Shown here piece after piece: positions 1-10,299 of a DNA stretch of 59,036 bases. The stretch comes from Bacteroidaceae bacterium (lineage in GTDB: Bacteria > Bacteroidota > Bacteroidia > Bacteroidales > Bacteroidaceae). Position 1 is the stretch's first letter. Every line of letters begins with the position of its first letter. The stretch is from positions 1 through 59,036 of the forward strand of contig JAFXGX010000028.1 in the NCBI GenBank assembly GCA_017536695.1. The letters run 5' to 3'. The notes under the pieces are model-generated. The model had not been told where the DNA came from. It saw only the letters and a program-made list of their open reading frames with translations, and searched no databases. The position numbers were made by a program, and so were the translations under genes.

Positions 1-268
1 ATCTCTTTGACTGAAGGGTATTGCTTCAGCAATTCCTGAACAAAAAAGAGATTGACTGGAATTTCCGTGTGCCGGGACCTTTTGCGTACTTTTCAGTCAT
101 GAAAAGTATGTGATAGAACGACAACAAGAAGAATAAACGACAACAGGTTAAGGGTAAAACAAACCAAGGAATAACAGTTTTATTTAGTTGAGTTATTTCG
201 TCCACACGAAATTTCTACTGAGCCCTATATTTGCTTTTCTGCATCATTATCCCTAAATTTGCCGCATC
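1..268. other. Intergenic region with nested inverted repeats
   Basis: No open frame of note. The first 60 bases contain nested inverted repeats: ATCTCTT at 1-7 pairs with AAGAGAT near 47-53, and inside it CTGAAG/CTTCAG and TTCAG/CTGAA arms. This could be the tail of a terminator or a dispersed repeat of an upstream gene outside the window. The right end holds the RNase Z promoter. Confidence 0.4.
226..261 (+). promoter_or_regulatory. Bacteroidetes-type promoter(s) of rnz
   Basis: TAAATTTG at 254-261 fits the -7 consensus TAnnTTTG, with TTTG at 230-233 exactly 20 bases upstream as the -33 element. TATATTTG at 226-233 overlaps that -33 element and is itself a -7 match. Using the downstream -7 box, transcription would begin only 0-3 bases before the ATG at 269. 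Confidence 0.6.
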
Positions 269-1183
269 ATGGAACCATTCGAAGTACACATACTCGGTTG
301 CGGCTCTGCACTGCCCACCACAAGACACAATGCCAGTTCACAAGTCATAAGGATTGGCAACAAGCTCTTCATGATAGACTGCGGCGAGGGCACACAGCTG
401 CAGCTACGCAAAGGGCACATACATTTCTCGTTCATAAACCACATCTTCATATCACACCTTCACGGTGACCACTGCTTCGGATTGATTGGCATGATATCCA
501 CATTCGCGCTTCTCGGCCGTACTGCACCTTTACACATATATGCCGACCCGAAACTCGAGGAGCTGCTGCAGCCACAGCTCGATTTCTTCTGCAAAGGAAT
601 GAACTACCCTATTTTCTTCCACCACATAGACGCCGGGAAGCACGAGACAATATTCGAGGACAACACGGTAACCGTTGAGACATTGCCACAGAGACACCGC
701 ATACCATGCTGCGGTTTCCTCTTCAAAGAGAAACCCAAGAAGAGGCATCTCATAGGCGACGCAATCAACTATTACAACATACCTACATATATGCGTCAGG
801 CGATAAAAGATGGTGCGGACTACACTACACCCGAAGGAGAGATTATCCCCAACAGCAGACTGACAAAGGACGCCGACCCCTCGCGCAGCTATGCCTACTG
901 CAGCGACACACTCCCCTGCCCCGAGAACTGCGACATAATAAAAGGCGTCGACCTTCTTTACCATGAAGCGACATTCGCCGAGAGCGAGAAGAGCCGTGCC
1001 GCGACAACACACCACAGCACGGCGAAAGAGGCCGCCGACATCGCCAAAAGAGCCGAGGCCAAGCGACTGCTCATCGGACACTACTCATCAAGATACGAAG
1101 ACAGCAGCAAGCTTCAGCTGGAGGCTTCAGAGATTTTCCCCGAGACCATGTGCGCCGAAGAGGGAGCCATATTCAACATTTGA
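269..1183 (+). CDS. rnz: Ribonuclease Z
   Basis: tRNA 3'-processing endonuclease of the metallo-beta-lactamase fold, cutting the 3' trailer of tRNA precursors in the cytoplasm. The 304-residue length is normal for the bacterial short form. The N-terminus has the family signature ILGCGSALPTTRH, and the zinc motif is seen as HLHGDH near residue 68. Further metal ligands are suggested by YHEATF near 231 and GHYSSRY near 271. The start at 269 puts the family's conserved N-terminus immediately after the Met. The promoter lies almost on the start codon, so the mRNA may be leaderless. It is a single gene, followed by an ECF sigma gene about 120 bases downstream. Confidence 0.95.
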   Translation: MEPFEVHILGCGSALPTTRHNASSQVIRIGNKLFMIDCGEGTQLQLRKGHIHFSFINHIFISHLHGDHCFGLIGMISTFALLGRTAPLHIYADPKLEELLQPQLDFFCKGMNYPIFFHHIDAGKHETIFEDNTVTVETLPQRHRIPCCGFLFKEKPKKRHLIGDAINYYNIPTYMRQAIKDGADYTTPEGEIIPNSRLTKDADPSRSYAYCSDTLPCPENCDIIKGVDLLYHEATFAESEKSRAATTHHSTAKEAADIAKRAEAKRLLIGHYSSRYEDSSKLQLEASEIFPETMCAEEGAIFNI

Positions 1184-1301
1184 TTCCCATAAAGGGCAAT
1201 TACTGTTTTTCAGGAGTTGTTTGAGATATTTTCATAATAAACTCAAGCAGTTCCTTAAACCATCAGCTGCAAAAAGCGTCTAATAGAGAAACGCGACAAT
1301 A

Positions 1302-1856
1302 ATGACCGGGAAAGGATTCAACGAGAAAGAGATAACGGAAAATCTCAGGGACGAGAGCCTGAGAGCCGCCGCATTCTCGGCTATTGTCAACAGATACAGT
1401 CAGCAGATTTACTGGCATATACGCAGAATGGTACTCTCTCACGATGACACTAATGACCTTGTACAGAACACCTTCATCAAGGCATGGACAAGCATCGACA
1501 ATTTCCGTGGCGACTCAAAGATATCGACATGGCTATACCGTATAGCTATAAACGAGACACTCAACTTCCTTGGCAAGAACAAAAACAATACAGTATCAAT
1601 AAACAGCCCCGAAGGCGCTATTGCCGAGCAGCTTGAGAGCGACATACACTTCAATGGAGAGAGAGCCGACGCACTGCTTCAGGAGGCAATACACCGTCTT
1701 CCCGAAAAGCAAAGGCTCGCCTTCAACATGAAATACTACGAGGAGATGAAATACGAGGAGATGTCCGAGATTCTGGGCACGAGCGTAGGAGCACTCAAGG
1801 CATCGTACCACATTGCAGTAAAGAAAATTGAGGATTATATCAACAGTCAGGATTAA
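1302..1856 (+). CDS. ECF-type RNA polymerase sigma factor
   Basis: A 184-residue sigma-70 family member with only regions 2 and 4. Region 2 spans about residues 25-95 and includes DDTNDLVQNTFIKAW and the FRGDSKISTWLYRIAINE segment. Region 4 is about 125-175, with LPEKQRLAFNMKYYEEM followed by a helix-turn-helix (YEEMSEILGTSVGALKAS). It directs RNA polymerase to a small regulon, possibly envelope stress. The next gene encodes a small one-TM protein of the anti-sigma type and the one after a Spy/CpxP-like protein, so the three genes look like one stress-response operon. Sequence alone does not tell its inducing signal. Confidence 0.93.
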   Translation: MTGKGFNEKEITENLRDESLRAAAFSAIVNRYSQQIYWHIRRMVLSHDDTNDLVQNTFIKAWTSIDNFRGDSKISTWLYRIAINETLNFLGKNKNNTVSINSPEGAIAEQLESDIHFNGERADALLQEAIHRLPEKQRLAFNMKYYEEMKYEEMSEILGTSVGALKASYHIAVKKIEDYINSQD

Positions 1857-1901
1857 ACCATTGACAAGGAATCGTATCAAATAGTTGTAAGCAACAGAAC
1901 C

Positions 1902-2240
1902 ATGAGAATTGAAGACCACAATAAGAATCCTTTCAGCACCCCGACCGGATATTTCGAGGAACTGAACACACGCATCATTGGAGCGACAAGCAATAGCAAG
2001 CCCATTGCCAAGAAGAACTTTGTCATAGGCAATTGGAGAAGAGTCCTCAGCTATGCTGCAATGTTGGCGATTGTCGCGCTCATCGCAGGCGAACTGTTGT
2101 CGGAAAGCGTAAGGAAGAACGGCAACATGGCGACCGTTCAGGAAGAGATGAGTGATGATAATGAGTTCTATGACACACTGCTTGAGAACTACACGATAGA
2201 TGACTACACATTCTATTGCTGTCTTACCGAATATGAATAA
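1902..2240 (+). CDS. Probable anti-sigma factor, single TM
   Basis: A 112-residue protein. The N-terminus reads NPFSTPTGYFEEL, a pattern common in short proteins encoded directly after ECF sigma genes in Bacteroidetes. One membrane helix lies at about residues 47-66 (VLSYAAMLAIVALIAGELL), followed by an acidic tail of about 45 residues. Residues 1-45 would face the cytoplasm and could hold the sigma factor encoded 45 bases upstream. No zinc-finger cysteines are seen. The anti-sigma role is inferred from context and topology, not from a recognised catalytic or binding motif. Confidence 0.6.
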   Translation: MRIEDHNKNPFSTPTGYFEELNTRIIGATSNSKPIAKKNFVIGNWRRVLSYAAMLAIVALIAGELLSESVRKNGNMATVQEEMSDDNEFYDTLLENYTIDDYTFYCCLTEYE

Positions 2241-2259
2241 CCAAAAAAATAAGAATACA

Positions 2260-2760
2260 ATGGAGAAGAGATTTTTCAGAAGATTCCTGCTTACGCTTGC
2301 ATTCGTTGCAACCGCATCACTATCAATTGCACAGGAGAACGCGACAAAGAGAAGACACTTCTCGCCCGAAGAGTTCCAGGCCAAACAGAGGGAATATATC
2401 ACGAACAAGGCCGAACTGACACCGGCCGAAGCCGATGCATTCTTTCCGCTCTTCTTTGAGCTACAGAACAAGAAGTTTGGGCTTGAGCGCAACACGCGCA
2501 AGGAAATCAGCGTAAGGAAGCATCAGGAGATGAACGAGGAGCAGTGCCGTACATTCGTGAACAAGATGGCCGAACTGAAGATTGAAATAGCAAAACTCGA
2601 GAAGGAGTATACCGAGAAATACCTGAACGTACTCCCGGCATGCAAGCTGATGCGTGTGCAGCATGCCGAGAACTCATTCCAGCGCGACCTTATGAAGAGG
2701 ATGATGCGCCGCCACGACAATGATGGCAAGAATGGAAACAGAAGAGAAACAAAGAGATAA
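2260..2760 (+). CDS. Spy/CpxP-like periplasmic helical protein
   Basis: 166 residues starting at the ATG at 2260; an in-frame upstream start would overlap the preceding gene by 40 bases and add residues before the signal peptide. A clear Sec signal peptide (RRFLLTLAFVATASLSIA, residues about 6-23) is followed by an almost all-helical, charged mature protein with FSPEEFQAKQREYI and LTPAEADAFFPLFFEL segments. The C-terminus is very basic (MKRMMRRHD to the end). This resembles Bacteroidetes periplasmic proteins of the Spy/CpxP type, thought to act as chaperones or stress sensors. It is co-directional with the sigma and anti-sigma genes, so it is a likely target of that sigma factor. Confidence 0.65.
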   Translation: MEKRFFRRFLLTLAFVATASLSIAQENATKRRHFSPEEFQAKQREYITNKAELTPAEADAFFPLFFELQNKKFGLERNTRKEISVRKHQEMNEEQCRTFVNKMAELKIEIAKLEKEYTEKYLNVLPACKLMRVQHAENSFQRDLMKRMMRRHDNDGKNGNRRETKR

Positions 2761-2770
2761 AGACCAATAC

Positions 2771-2806
2771 AAAAAAAATGATGAGCGAAAGCTCATCATT
2801 TTTTTT
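2771..2806. terminator. Bidirectional terminator
   Basis: Perfect hairpin: eight A, ATGATGAGC, GAAA loop, GCTCATCAT, eight T. It ends both the sigma operon (plus) and mazG (minus); the mazG stop codon at 2805-2807 lies on its edge. Confidence 0.9.
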
Positions 2807-3590
2807 AAAGCCCGTTTGATTTCGCCTCATTCCACAGAGCATCCATCTCGGCAAGTGTCATCTCATTGAGTCTTTTGCCCTGCCCTTTGGACATTTCCTC
2901 GACATAGTTGAAACGGCGGCGGAACTTTGCATTTGTCAGTTCAAGGGCATTGTCGGGGTTTATACCGTTCAGACGCGCCACATTCACCACGCTGAAGATG
3001 AGGTCACCGAGTTCTTTCTCGCAGTTCACCTTGTTACCCGCCTTCATCTCAGCCTCCACTTCGGCAATCTCTTCATGCAGTTTCTCCCAGGCACCATCCT
3101 TGTCATCCCAGTCAAAACCCACATTGGCAGCCTTCTCCTGCATGCGGAATGCCTTGATGAGTGAAGGCATAGAACTCGGGACACCGCTCAGGATGCTCTT
3201 GTTGCCATCCTTCTCACTCATTTTCAGCAGTTCCCAATTCTTGCACACCTCGCCGGCAGTCTCGGCAACAGTCTCGCCGAAGACATGCGGATGACGGTAT
3301 ATCAGTTTGTCGCACAAACGGTCACACACGTCCTTCATGTCGAACTGACCTTTCTCGCTCGCAATCTTCGCATAGAAAGCGACGTGCAGCAGCACATCAC
3401 CAAGCTCCTTGCATATATTCTGCGTATCATCGGCGACAATAGCGTCACACAGTTCAAAGCACTCTTCAATAGTATTCGGACGCAGACTTTGGTTAGTCTG
3501 TTTCCTGTCCCATGGACACTTCTCGCGGAGTTCATCAAGAACATCCAGAAAGCGGCCGAACGCCGCCATTATCTCTTCTCTGTCATGCAT
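2805..3590 (-). CDS. mazG: Nucleoside triphosphate pyrophosphohydrolase MazG
   Basis: Hydrolyses (d)NTPs to NMP and pyrophosphate; known as a house-cleaning enzyme that also lowers (p)ppGpp signalling. The 261-residue form starting at 3590 (MHDREEIMAAF) has the usual length. A longer frame runs upstream to 3716 but its extra 42 residues are low-complexity and lie over the promoter. Two MazG repeats are seen: the first with CPWDRKQT, EECFELCDAI and ELGDVLLH, the second with EEIAEVEAEM and KELGDLIFSVVNVAR, which carry the acidic metal-binding EExxE/ExxD residues. It is transcribed convergently to the sigma operon and divergently from valS. Confidence 0.95.
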   Translation of the reverse strand: MHDREEIMAAFGRFLDVLDELREKCPWDRKQTNQSLRPNTIEECFELCDAIVADDTQNICKELGDVLLHVAFYAKIASEKGQFDMKDVCDRLCDKLIYRHPHVFGETVAETAGEVCKNWELLKMSEKDGNKSILSGVPSSMPSLIKAFRMQEKAANVGFDWDDKDGAWEKLHEEIAEVEAEMKAGNKVNCEKELGDLIFSVVNVARLNGINPDNALELTNAKFRRRFNYVEEMSKGQGKRLNEMTLAEMDALWNEAKSNGL

Positions 3591-3611
3591 AGTTATCGGT
3601 TTTACGGAATG

Positions 3612-3641
3612 CAAAATTAGTCCAAATAAACAAAACACAAA
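3612..3641 (-). promoter_or_regulatory. Promoter of mazG
   Basis: On the minus strand TAATTTTG (plus 3612-3619) with TTTG (plus 3638-3641) 18 bases upstream. It lies inside the longer possible mazG frame and so supports the start at 3590. Confidence 0.6.
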
Positions 3642-3724
3642 ACGGAGCACAGATTTTTGCTGATTCAATGGGCTATTTTCGTATTTTTTTGCCCGCGGAA
3701 AATGATTATTTGACAAATAAGAGT

Positions 3725-3732
3725 TAACTTTG
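3725..3732 (+). promoter_or_regulatory. Possible -7 element of valS promoter
   Basis: TAACTTTG fits TAnnTTTG, about 55 bases before the valS start. No good -33 TTTG is found at the right spacing (the nearest, 3709-3712, is only 12 bases away). Confidence 0.4.
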
Positions 3733-3786
3733 CAAATAGCTTATATTAGAATAATTGTGTAAATAACAAAATAACTATATAACATT

Positions 3787-6537
3787 ATGAGTTTAGCTAC
3801 AACTTATATACCATCGGAAGTTGAAGAGAAATGGTATGAATACTGGATGAAAAACCGTCTGTTCCATTCAGAACCGGATGAGAGAGAGCCATACACCATT
3901 GTTATTCCTCCGCCAAACGTGACAGGTGTGTTGCACATGGGACACATGCTGAACAACACCATCCAGGATATACTGGTACGCCACGCACGCATGCAAGGCA
4001 AGAACGCATGCTGGGTGCCCGGTACCGACCACGCATCAATAGCCACAGAGGCCAAGGTTGTAAAGAAACTTGCCGAGCAGGGCATAAAGAAAAGTGACCT
4101 CACACGCGAGGAGTTCCTCAAGCATGCCTGGGAGTGGACAGATGAGCATGGCGGCATCATCCTCAAGCAGCTGCGCAAGCTCGGTGCATCATGCGACTGG
4201 GACCGCACTTCATTTACAATGGATGAGGTACGTAGCAAAAGCGTAATCAAGGTATTCTGCGATCTCTACAACAAAGGGCTCATTTACCGCGGACTCCGCA
4301 TGGTAAACTGGGACCCCAAAGCACAGACTGCCCTGAGTAACGAAGAGGTTATCTACAAGGAGGAGAAGAGCAAGCTCTACTACCTGAAATATTACGTTGA
4401 TGAAGCAGCCGGCAGCACTGACGGTGAAGAGGCCGGTGCAGTGACACTGGGTGCAAACGATGCGTTCGACCCGACAGTCAAGCACCAGATTCTGCACCGC
4501 GACGCAAACGGCCGCCGCTACGCAGTGGTTGCGACCACACGCCCCGAGACAATCATGGGCGACACAGCTATGTGCATCAACCCCAAGGACCCCAAGAACA
4601 GCTGGCTCAAGGGCAAGAGAGTCATCGTGCCTCTTGTAAACCGAAGCATCCCTGTAATCGAGGACCGTTACGTTGAGATTGAGTTCGGTACAGGCTGCCT
4701 CAAGGTAACTCCTGCACATGACACCAACGACTACATGCTCGGCAAGACACACAATCTCGAAACAATAGACATCTTCAATGCCGATGCTACTATCAGCGAG
4801 GCAGCAGGCATGTATGTGGGCATGGACCGCATGGATGTACGCGCACAGATTGTCAAGGACCTTGCGGCAGCAGAGCTCCTTGAGAAGGTCGAGGATTATG
4901 AGAACAAGGTCGGATACAGCGAGCGCAATGCCGACACAGCTGTCGAGCCACGCCTCTGCATGCAGTGGTTCCTGCGCATGAAGCACTTTGCAGACATTGC
5001 ATTGCCACCTGTAATGGAGGACAAGCTGAAGTTCTACCCTGCAAAATACAAGACTACATACAACAACTGGCTTGCCAATATCCAGGACTGGTGCATCAGC
5101 CGCCAGCTGTGGTGGGGACACCGCATCCCTGCATACTTCCTTCCTGTGGCTGAGGGCGCAGATGAGAAATATGTTGTTGCCGAGAGCCGCGAAGAGGCAC
5201 TTGCTCTTGCAAAGGCAATACCCGGCTACGAGAACATCACTGCCGAGGAGTTGCGTCACGATGAGGATGCGCTCGACACATGGTTCAGCTCATGGCTGTG
5301 GCCAATCTCCCTGTTCAACGGCATTCTTGACCCGGGCAACAAAGAGATAAGCTACTACTACCCCACCAATGACCTGGTTACCGGACCGGACATCATTTTC
5401 TTCTGGGTAGCCCGCATGATTATGGCAGGCTATGAGTATCAGGGCGAGATGCCTTTCAGAAACGTATATTTCACAGGTATCGTACGTGACAAGCTCGGCC
5501 GCAAGATGAGCAAGTCACTGGGCAACAGCCCCGACCCTCTTGACCTCATCGCACGCTACGGCGCCGACGGTGTACGCATGGGTATCATGCTCTCTGCTCC
5601 TGCCGGCAACGACATCCTCTTCGATGAGAGCCTGTGCGAACAAGGACGTAACTTCTGCAACAAGATTTGGAATGCCTTCCGTCTTGTGAACGGTTGGAAC
5701 GTGAGCAGCGAGATTGAGCAGCCCGAGAGTTCAAAGCTTGCAATCAAGTACTTTGCCGACACACTCGCAAAGGCAGCAGAGCTTCTTGAGGACCAGTTCG
5801 ACAAATACCGTCTGAACGAGGCTCTCATGAACGTATACTCACTCTTCTGGGATGAGTTCTCGGCATGGTACCTCGAGATGATAAAACCGGCATACGGTTC
5901 ACCTATCGATACCGCAACATATGAGGCAACACTCGGTTTCTTCGACAGCCTCATGCGTCTGCTGCATCCTTTCATGCCGTTCATCACCGAGGAGTTGTGG
6001 CAGAGCATAAAGGAGCGCAAAGATGGCGAGAGCATCATGGTACAGAGCGTGAAGGAGCTTGCCGCAGAGTATGACAATGCGTTCCTCGGCAAGATTGCAC
6101 TGCTCAAGGATGTCATCGGCAACGTACGCGCTATCCGTCAGCAGAAGAACCTCTCGCCACGCGAGCCGCTTGCACTTCAGATTGTCGGCGAGTCGCCCGT
6201 TGCAGGCCTCGAGAGCATTCTTACCAAGATGGGTAACCTCTCATCTATCGACAATGTGGCAACACCTGATGACACCGCAGTCTCTTTCCGTGTAGGCACA
6301 ACAGAGTTCGCCGTACCTATGGGCTCACTCATTGACAAGGATGCCGAGATTGCAAAGATGCAGGAAGAGCTGGCATACCATGAGAAATTCCTTAAGAGCG
6401 TTGAGGCGAAACTGAATAACCCCAACTTTGTGAGCAAGGCACCTGAGAAGATTATCGCCATCGAGCGCAAGAAGCAGGCCGATGCAACCGAGAAGATTGC
6501 AATGCTCAAGGAGAGTATACAGAAACTTTCAAAGTAA
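3787..6537 (+). CDS. valS: Valyl-tRNA synthetase
   Basis: Class I aminoacyl-tRNA synthetase charging tRNA-Val in the cytoplasm. 916 residues. The HIGH motif is present as [12 protein letters not shown] near residue 42-53. The editing (CP1) domain lies about 190-400 and shows [17 protein letters not shown] is near residue 573 in [14 protein letters not shown]. The anticodon-binding domain follows, and a C-terminal coiled-coil arm (about 845-916, [13 protein letters not shown] onward) is typical of ValS. It heads a co-directional run: the next gene starts 31 bases downstream. Confidence 0.97.
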   Translation: MSLATTYIPSEVEEKWYEYWMKNRLFHSEPDEREPYTIVIPPPNVTGVLHMGHMLNNTIQDILVRHARMQGKNACWVPGTDHASIATEAKVVKKLAEQGIKKSDLTREEFLKHAWEWTDEHGGIILKQLRKLGASCDWDRTSFTMDEVRSKSVIKVFCDLYNKGLIYRGLRMVNWDPKAQTALSNEEVIYKEEKSKLYYLKYYVDEAAGSTDGEEAGAVTLGANDAFDPTVKHQILHRDANGRRYAVVATTRPETIMGDTAMCINPKDPKNSWLKGKRVIVPLVNRSIPVIEDRYVEIEFGTGCLKVTPAHDTNDYMLGKTHNLETIDIFNADATISEAAGMYVGMDRMDVRAQIVKDLAAAELLEKVEDYENKVGYSERNADTAVEPRLCMQWFLRMKHFADIALPPVMEDKLKFYPAKYKTTYNNWLANIQDWCISRQLWWGHRIPAYFLPVAEGADEKYVVAESREEALALAKAIPGYENITAEELRHDEDALDTWFSSWLWPISLFNGILDPGNKEISYYYPTNDLVTGPDIIFFWVARMIMAGYEYQGEMPFRNVYFTGIVRDKLGRKMSKSLGNSPDPLDLIARYGADGVRMGIMLSAPAGNDILFDESLCEQGRNFCNKIWNAFRLVNGWNVSSEIEQPESSKLAIKYFADTLAKAAELLEDQFDKYRLNEALMNVYSLFWDEFSAWYLEMIKPAYGSPIDTATYEATLGFFDSLMRLLHPFMPFITEELWQSIKERKDGESIMVQSVKELAAEYDNAFLGKIALLKDVIGNVRAIRQQKNLSPREPLALQIVGESPVAGLESILTKMGNLSSIDNVATPDDTAVSFRVGTTEFAVPMGSLIDKDAEIAKMQEELAYHEKFLKSVEAKLNNPNFVSKAPEKIIAIERKKQADATEKIAMLKESIQKLSK

Positions 6538-6568
6538 CCTATAACCTCTAAAATAAAGCAGAGTTTCA

Positions 6569-7492
6569 ATGGACTTCAAGAAGATAAAGGAAATCAAGCT
6601 GAACACGACAACAATTCTTGCTGCAGTGTCAGCGTTGTTGCTTGTAGGCATAATCATTGTCTCTGTCTTCCTTTTCAACAGTGAGAAGGAGGCCGAGACA
6701 ATAATGCAGGAGAAACAGGAGATGGAGGAGCTTGTGGCTCTTGAGAAAGAGGAGATGATGAACGACCTTACCAAGGCGCAGACCGAGTATCAGGAGCTTA
6801 TAGTAAAGATAAACAATGACTCGCTGAAGTTCAAACTCGAACGTGAGCAGATGCGCACCCAGGCCCTCATCGAGGAACTTGAGCGCACTAAGGCGACAAG
6901 CTATGCCGAGATTGCCCGACTGAAGAAGGAACTGAAGACACTGCGCGAGGTTCTCAAGGACTACACCCGCCAGATTGCAGAACTCAGCAGCGAGAACGAG
7001 TCGCTCAAGCAGGAGAACAGCGCCGTAAAGGAGAAATACAAGAAAGCGACCAAAGAGATTGATGATCTTTCGACAGAAAGAGAGATACTTAGTGAAAAGG
7101 TTTCTCTTGCGTCACAGCTTGACGCCACGGACGTCAAGGTAAGCCTTTTGCGCAAGAACGGCCGGGAGACAGAAAGGATAAAGAAAGCCAAGCAGATAAA
7201 GGTAAGCTTTACCATAGCCAAGAACATTACCTCATCAACCGGCAGCAAGACTGTATACATAAGGTTGCTTCAACCCGACCTCGAGTCGTTGAAGAAGAGC
7301 GATTCCAACATGTTCACATATGAGAACCGCAACATCTCGTACTCTATGAAGAAGGAGTTCGAGTTCACCGGCGAGGAGACAAGTCTCGACCTCTACTGGA
7401 ACATAGAGGAGACGCTACAGGAAGGAGAATACCAGGCCTTCATTTTCGTTGACGGCAACATGATAGGCAAAGGCAGTGCAAAATTTGAATAA
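6569..7492 (+). CDS. Membrane-anchored coiled-coil protein of unknown function
   Basis: 307 residues. A short cytoplasmic N-terminus ([10 protein letters not shown]) is followed by one TM helix at about residues 13-33 ([21 protein letters not shown]), then a long charged coiled coil to about residue 190. The C-terminal 100 residues look beta-rich ([45 protein letters not shown]). This arrangement is found in Bacteroidetes proteins often called 'chromosome partitioning/SMC-like', but I see no ATPase motif. It lies between valS and a sugar-nucleotide enzyme with gaps of 31 and 11 bases, so it is probably co-transcribed. Envelope role is a guess. Confidence 0.7.
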   Translation: MDFKKIKEIKLNTTTILAAVSALLLVGIIIVSVFLFNSEKEAETIMQEKQEMEELVALEKEEMMNDLTKAQTEYQELIVKINNDSLKFKLEREQMRTQALIEELERTKATSYAEIARLKKELKTLREVLKDYTRQIAELSSENESLKQENSAVKEKYKKATKEIDDLSTEREILSEKVSLASQLDATDVKVSLLRKNGRETERIKKAKQIKVSFTIAKNITSSTGSKTVYIRLLQPDLESLKKSDSNMFTYENRNISYSMKKEFEFTGEETSLDLYWNIEETLQEGEYQAFIFVDGNMIGKGSAKFE

Positions 7493-7503
7493 GTGAACGG
7501 ATT

Positions 7504-8451
7504 ATGAAAAGAATACTTGTTACGGGAGGTGCCGGATTTATCGGTTCACATCTATGCGAGCGTCTGCTCAAGGACGGCAACGATGTCATCTGCCTCGACA
7601 ACTACTTCACAGGCAGCAAGGACAACATACGCCACCTTATAGGCAACGACCATTTCGAACTGGTGCGTCACGATGTGACACTGCCATATACAGCCGAGGT
7701 CGATGAGATATACAACCTTGCATGCCCCGCATCTCCTGTACACTATCAGCACGACCCTGTAAAGACTATACAGACATGCGTCATAGGCTCAATGAACATG
7801 CTTGGCCTTGCAAAGCGTACAGGTGCAAAGATACTCCAGGCATCTACCAGCGAGGTGTACGGTGACCCGAATATCCATCCGCAGGTCGAGAGCTATTGGG
7901 GCAACGTGAACCCAATAGGCATACGCTCCTGCTACGATGAAGGCAAACGTTGTGCCGAGACACTGTTCATGGACTACCACCGCCAGAATGCGACACGCAT
8001 AAAGATTATCCGCATATTCAACACCTATGGTCCGCGAATGAGTATGAATGACGGACGTGTTGTATCGAATTTCATTGTACAGGCGCTTCAGGGCAAGGAT
8101 ATCACAATATACGGCGACGGAAAGCAGACACGAAGTTTCCAGTATGTCGATGACCTTGTAGAAGGCATGGTAAGGACGATGGAGACTGATGATAGTTTCA
8201 CAGGCCCTGTAAACATAGGCAACCCGGGAGAGTTCACGATGCTGGAGCTGGCCGAGAAGGTCATTGAACTGACCGGCTCATGTTCAAGTATTGTTTTCGA
8301 GCCCCTGCCACAGGATGACCCCCGCCAGCGCAAGCCCGACATAACACTCGCACATGAGAAACTCGGCGGATGGCGACCGGAAATCAAGCTCAATGAAGGA
8401 TTGGGAAAGACAATCGAATATTTCAGGAGACTGATAGACAGAAACTACTGA
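7504..8451 (+). CDS. UDP-glucuronate decarboxylase (UDP-xylose synthase)
   Basis: Extended short-chain dehydrogenase/reductase, 315 residues. It shows the NAD-binding [10 protein letters not shown] at residues 8-17, STSEVYGDP near 120, the catalytic YxxxK as SCYDEGKRC near 146-150, and [10 protein letters not shown] near 180. The [10 protein letters not shown] segment and the overall pattern match UDP-glucuronate decarboxylases, which make UDP-xylose for surface polysaccharides. The alternative would be a dTDP-glucose 4,6-dehydratase-like enzyme, but the family-specific residues fit decarboxylase better. The gene begins 11 bases after the coiled-coil gene and is followed 30 bases later by lysS. 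Confidence 0.88.
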   Translation: MKRILVTGGAGFIGSHLCERLLKDGNDVICLDNYFTGSKDNIRHLIGNDHFELVRHDVTLPYTAEVDEIYNLACPASPVHYQHDPVKTIQTCVIGSMNMLGLAKRTGAKILQASTSEVYGDPNIHPQVESYWGNVNPIGIRSCYDEGKRCAETLFMDYHRQNATRIKIIRIFNTYGPRMSMNDGRVVSNFIVQALQGKDITIYGDGKQTRSFQYVDDLVEGMVRTMETDDSFTGPVNIGNPGEFTMLELAEKVIELTGSCSSIVFEPLPQDDPRQRKPDITLAHEKLGGWRPEIKLNEGLGKTIEYFRRLIDRNY

Positions 8452-8481
8452 TTACAGAAATAATTTAAAACATAATAGAAG

Positions 8482-10209
8482 ATGAATATTTTAGAACTTA
8501 GCGAACAGGAAATTGTACGCCGTGAGGCGCTTGCAGAGCTGCGCAACATGGGCATTGAGCCATATCCAGCAGCAGAATACCCCACAAACGCATTCTCAAC
8601 AGATATCGTTGCTGAATTCAAGGATGAGGATGAACCACGCGAGGTATGTATTGCAGGCCGCATGATGAGCCGCCGCATAATGGGTAAGGCGTCATTCATT
8701 GAGCTTCAGGACTCAAAGGGACGTATACAGGTATACATTACACGTGATGACATCTGCCCGGGCGAGAACAAGGACGCATACAACACACTCTTCAAGCGTC
8801 TGCTCGACATCGGTGACTTCGTAGGTATCAAGGGTACAGTGTTCCGCACACAGACAGGTGAGATTACCGTCCATGCAAAGGAACTGACAATCCTTTCGAA
8901 GAGCATCCGTCCGCTTCCTATCGTGAAGTATAAGGACGGTGTCGCATATGACCGTTTCGAGGACCCCGAACTGCGCTACCGCCAGCGTTATGTCGACCTT
9001 GTAGTGAATGATGATGTGAAGGAAATCTTCATCAAGCGCAACAAGATTTACAGTTCAATGCGCGAGTTCTTCAACTCAAAGGGCTACATGGAGGTGGAGA
9101 CACCGGTGCTACAGTCAATCCCCGGTGGTGCCGCTGCGCGTCCGTTCATCACACACCATAACGCGCTTGACATACCTCTTTACCTGCGTATTGCAAACGA
9201 GCTCTATCTGAAGCGCCTCATCGTGGGCGGTTTCGAGGGTGTGTACGAGTTCTCGAAGAACTTCCGCAACGAGGGTATGGACCGCACACACAACCCAGAG
9301 TTCACTTGCATGGAGATTTATGTATCGTACAAGGACTACAACTGGATGATGTGCTTTACCGAGCAGATGCTCGAGAAGATTGCGCTTGATGTAAACGGCA
9401 CGACAGATGTCCAGGTGGGCGAGCACACAATCAGTTTCAAGGCACCTTTCCGCCGCGTCACCATGCTCGACTCAATCAAGGAGTTCACGGGCTATGACCT
9501 CAACGGCAAGAGCGAGGAGGAGATTTTCGCTATATGCAAGGAACTGAAGATGGAAGTTGATGAGACAATGGGCAAGGGCAAGCTCATCGATGAGATATTC
9601 GGTGAGTTCTGTGAGGGCAACTACATACAGCCTACATTCATCACAGACTACCCCATCGAGATGTCACCGCTCTGCAAACGTCACCGCAACAACCCCGACC
9701 TTACCGAGCGTTTCGAGCTTATGGTAAACGGCAAGGAGTTGTGTAACGCATACAGCGAGCTGAACGACCCTATTGACCAGGCAGAACGTTTCCAGGAGCA
9801 GTTGCGTCTGAGCGAGAAGGGAGATGATGAGGCAATGTTCATCGACAAGGACTTTGTACGTGCTCTCGAGTATGGCATGCCTCCTACATCGGGTATGGGC
9901 ATCGGTATGGACCGTCTTGCCATGCTCATGACAGGACAGACAACCATTCAGGAGGTACTGTTCTTCCCACAGATGCGTCCCGAGAAGAAGGTTCCAAAGG
10001 ACAATGCTGCTGCATTTGCTGTGATAGGCGTTCCCGAGGAGTGGGTACCTGTACTGCACAAGGCAGGATACAACCTTGTAAATGACCTCAAGGGCGGCAA
10101 CGCACAGAAGATTCAGATGGAAATAGGCGGCATCAACAAGAAGTTCAAGCTCGGCTATACCAACCCGTCTGTGAATGAAGTCGCAGCATGGATTGAGAAG
10201 CTCGGATAA
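8482..10209 (+). CDS. lysS: Lysyl-tRNA synthetase, class II
   Basis: 575 residues. The N-terminal OB-fold anticodon-binding domain spans about 55-170 ([21 protein letters not shown] is its first strand pair). Class II motif 1 is near 180-210 ([14 protein letters not shown]). Motif 2 is around [19 protein letters not shown] near 264-282. Motif 3 is [12 protein letters not shown] near 472-483. A C-terminal extension of about 75 residues beyond motif 3 (from [11 protein letters not shown] onward) is also seen in Bacteroides LysS. It charges tRNA-Lys. It lies in the valS-gpsA run. Confidence 0.97.
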   Translation: MNILELSEQEIVRREALAELRNMGIEPYPAAEYPTNAFSTDIVAEFKDEDEPREVCIAGRMMSRRIMGKASFIELQDSKGRIQVYITRDDICPGENKDAYNTLFKRLLDIGDFVGIKGTVFRTQTGEITVHAKELTILSKSIRPLPIVKYKDGVAYDRFEDPELRYRQRYVDLVVNDDVKEIFIKRNKIYSSMREFFNSKGYMEVETPVLQSIPGGAAARPFITHHNALDIPLYLRIANELYLKRLIVGGFEGVYEFSKNFRNEGMDRTHNPEFTCMEIYVSYKDYNWMMCFTEQMLEKIALDVNGTTDVQVGEHTISFKAPFRRVTMLDSIKEFTGYDLNGKSEEEIFAICKELKMEVDETMGKGKLIDEIFGEFCEGNYIQPTFITDYPIEMSPLCKRHRNNPDLTERFELMVNGKELCNAYSELNDPIDQAERFQEQLRLSEKGDDEAMFIDKDFVRALEYGMPPTSGMGIGMDRLAMLMTGQTTIQEVLFFPQMRPEKKVPKDNAAAFAVIGVPEEWVPVLHKAGYNLVNDLKGGNAQKIQMEIGGINKKFKLGYTNPSVNEVAAWIEKLG

Positions 10210-10246
10210 GCCGACATAGACAGCCACATTTATAATAATGCCGCAA

Positions 10247-10275
10247 GGGAGCGGCCTTGCACAAGAGCCGCTCCC
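10247..10275. promoter_or_regulatory. Strong hairpin between lysS and gpsA
   Basis: GGGAGCGGC / GCCGCTCCC arms, extended inside by CTTG-CA-CAAG with one bulged A. No T-run follows, so it is not a classical intrinsic terminator. It ends 24 bases before the gpsA ATG and may stabilise or attenuate the message. Confidence 0.6.
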
Positions 10276-10299
10276 GCGCAGCATACAAAACACTATATT

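Noticed and set aside
1596-2501. 301-codon minus-strand open frame across the sigma/anti-sigma genes
   Set aside because: It covers three real plus-strand genes, has low-complexity Phe/Leu/Val runs and no ribosome site or promoter.
3591-3716. Longer N-terminus for MazG
   Set aside because: It overlaps the mazG promoter elements; the family starts near MHDREE.
4210-5259. 349-codon open frame on the minus strand inside valS
   Set aside because: It is a shadow of the valS reading frame: rich in Cys, Val and His, without domain pattern, while valS on the plus strand has all class I motifs.
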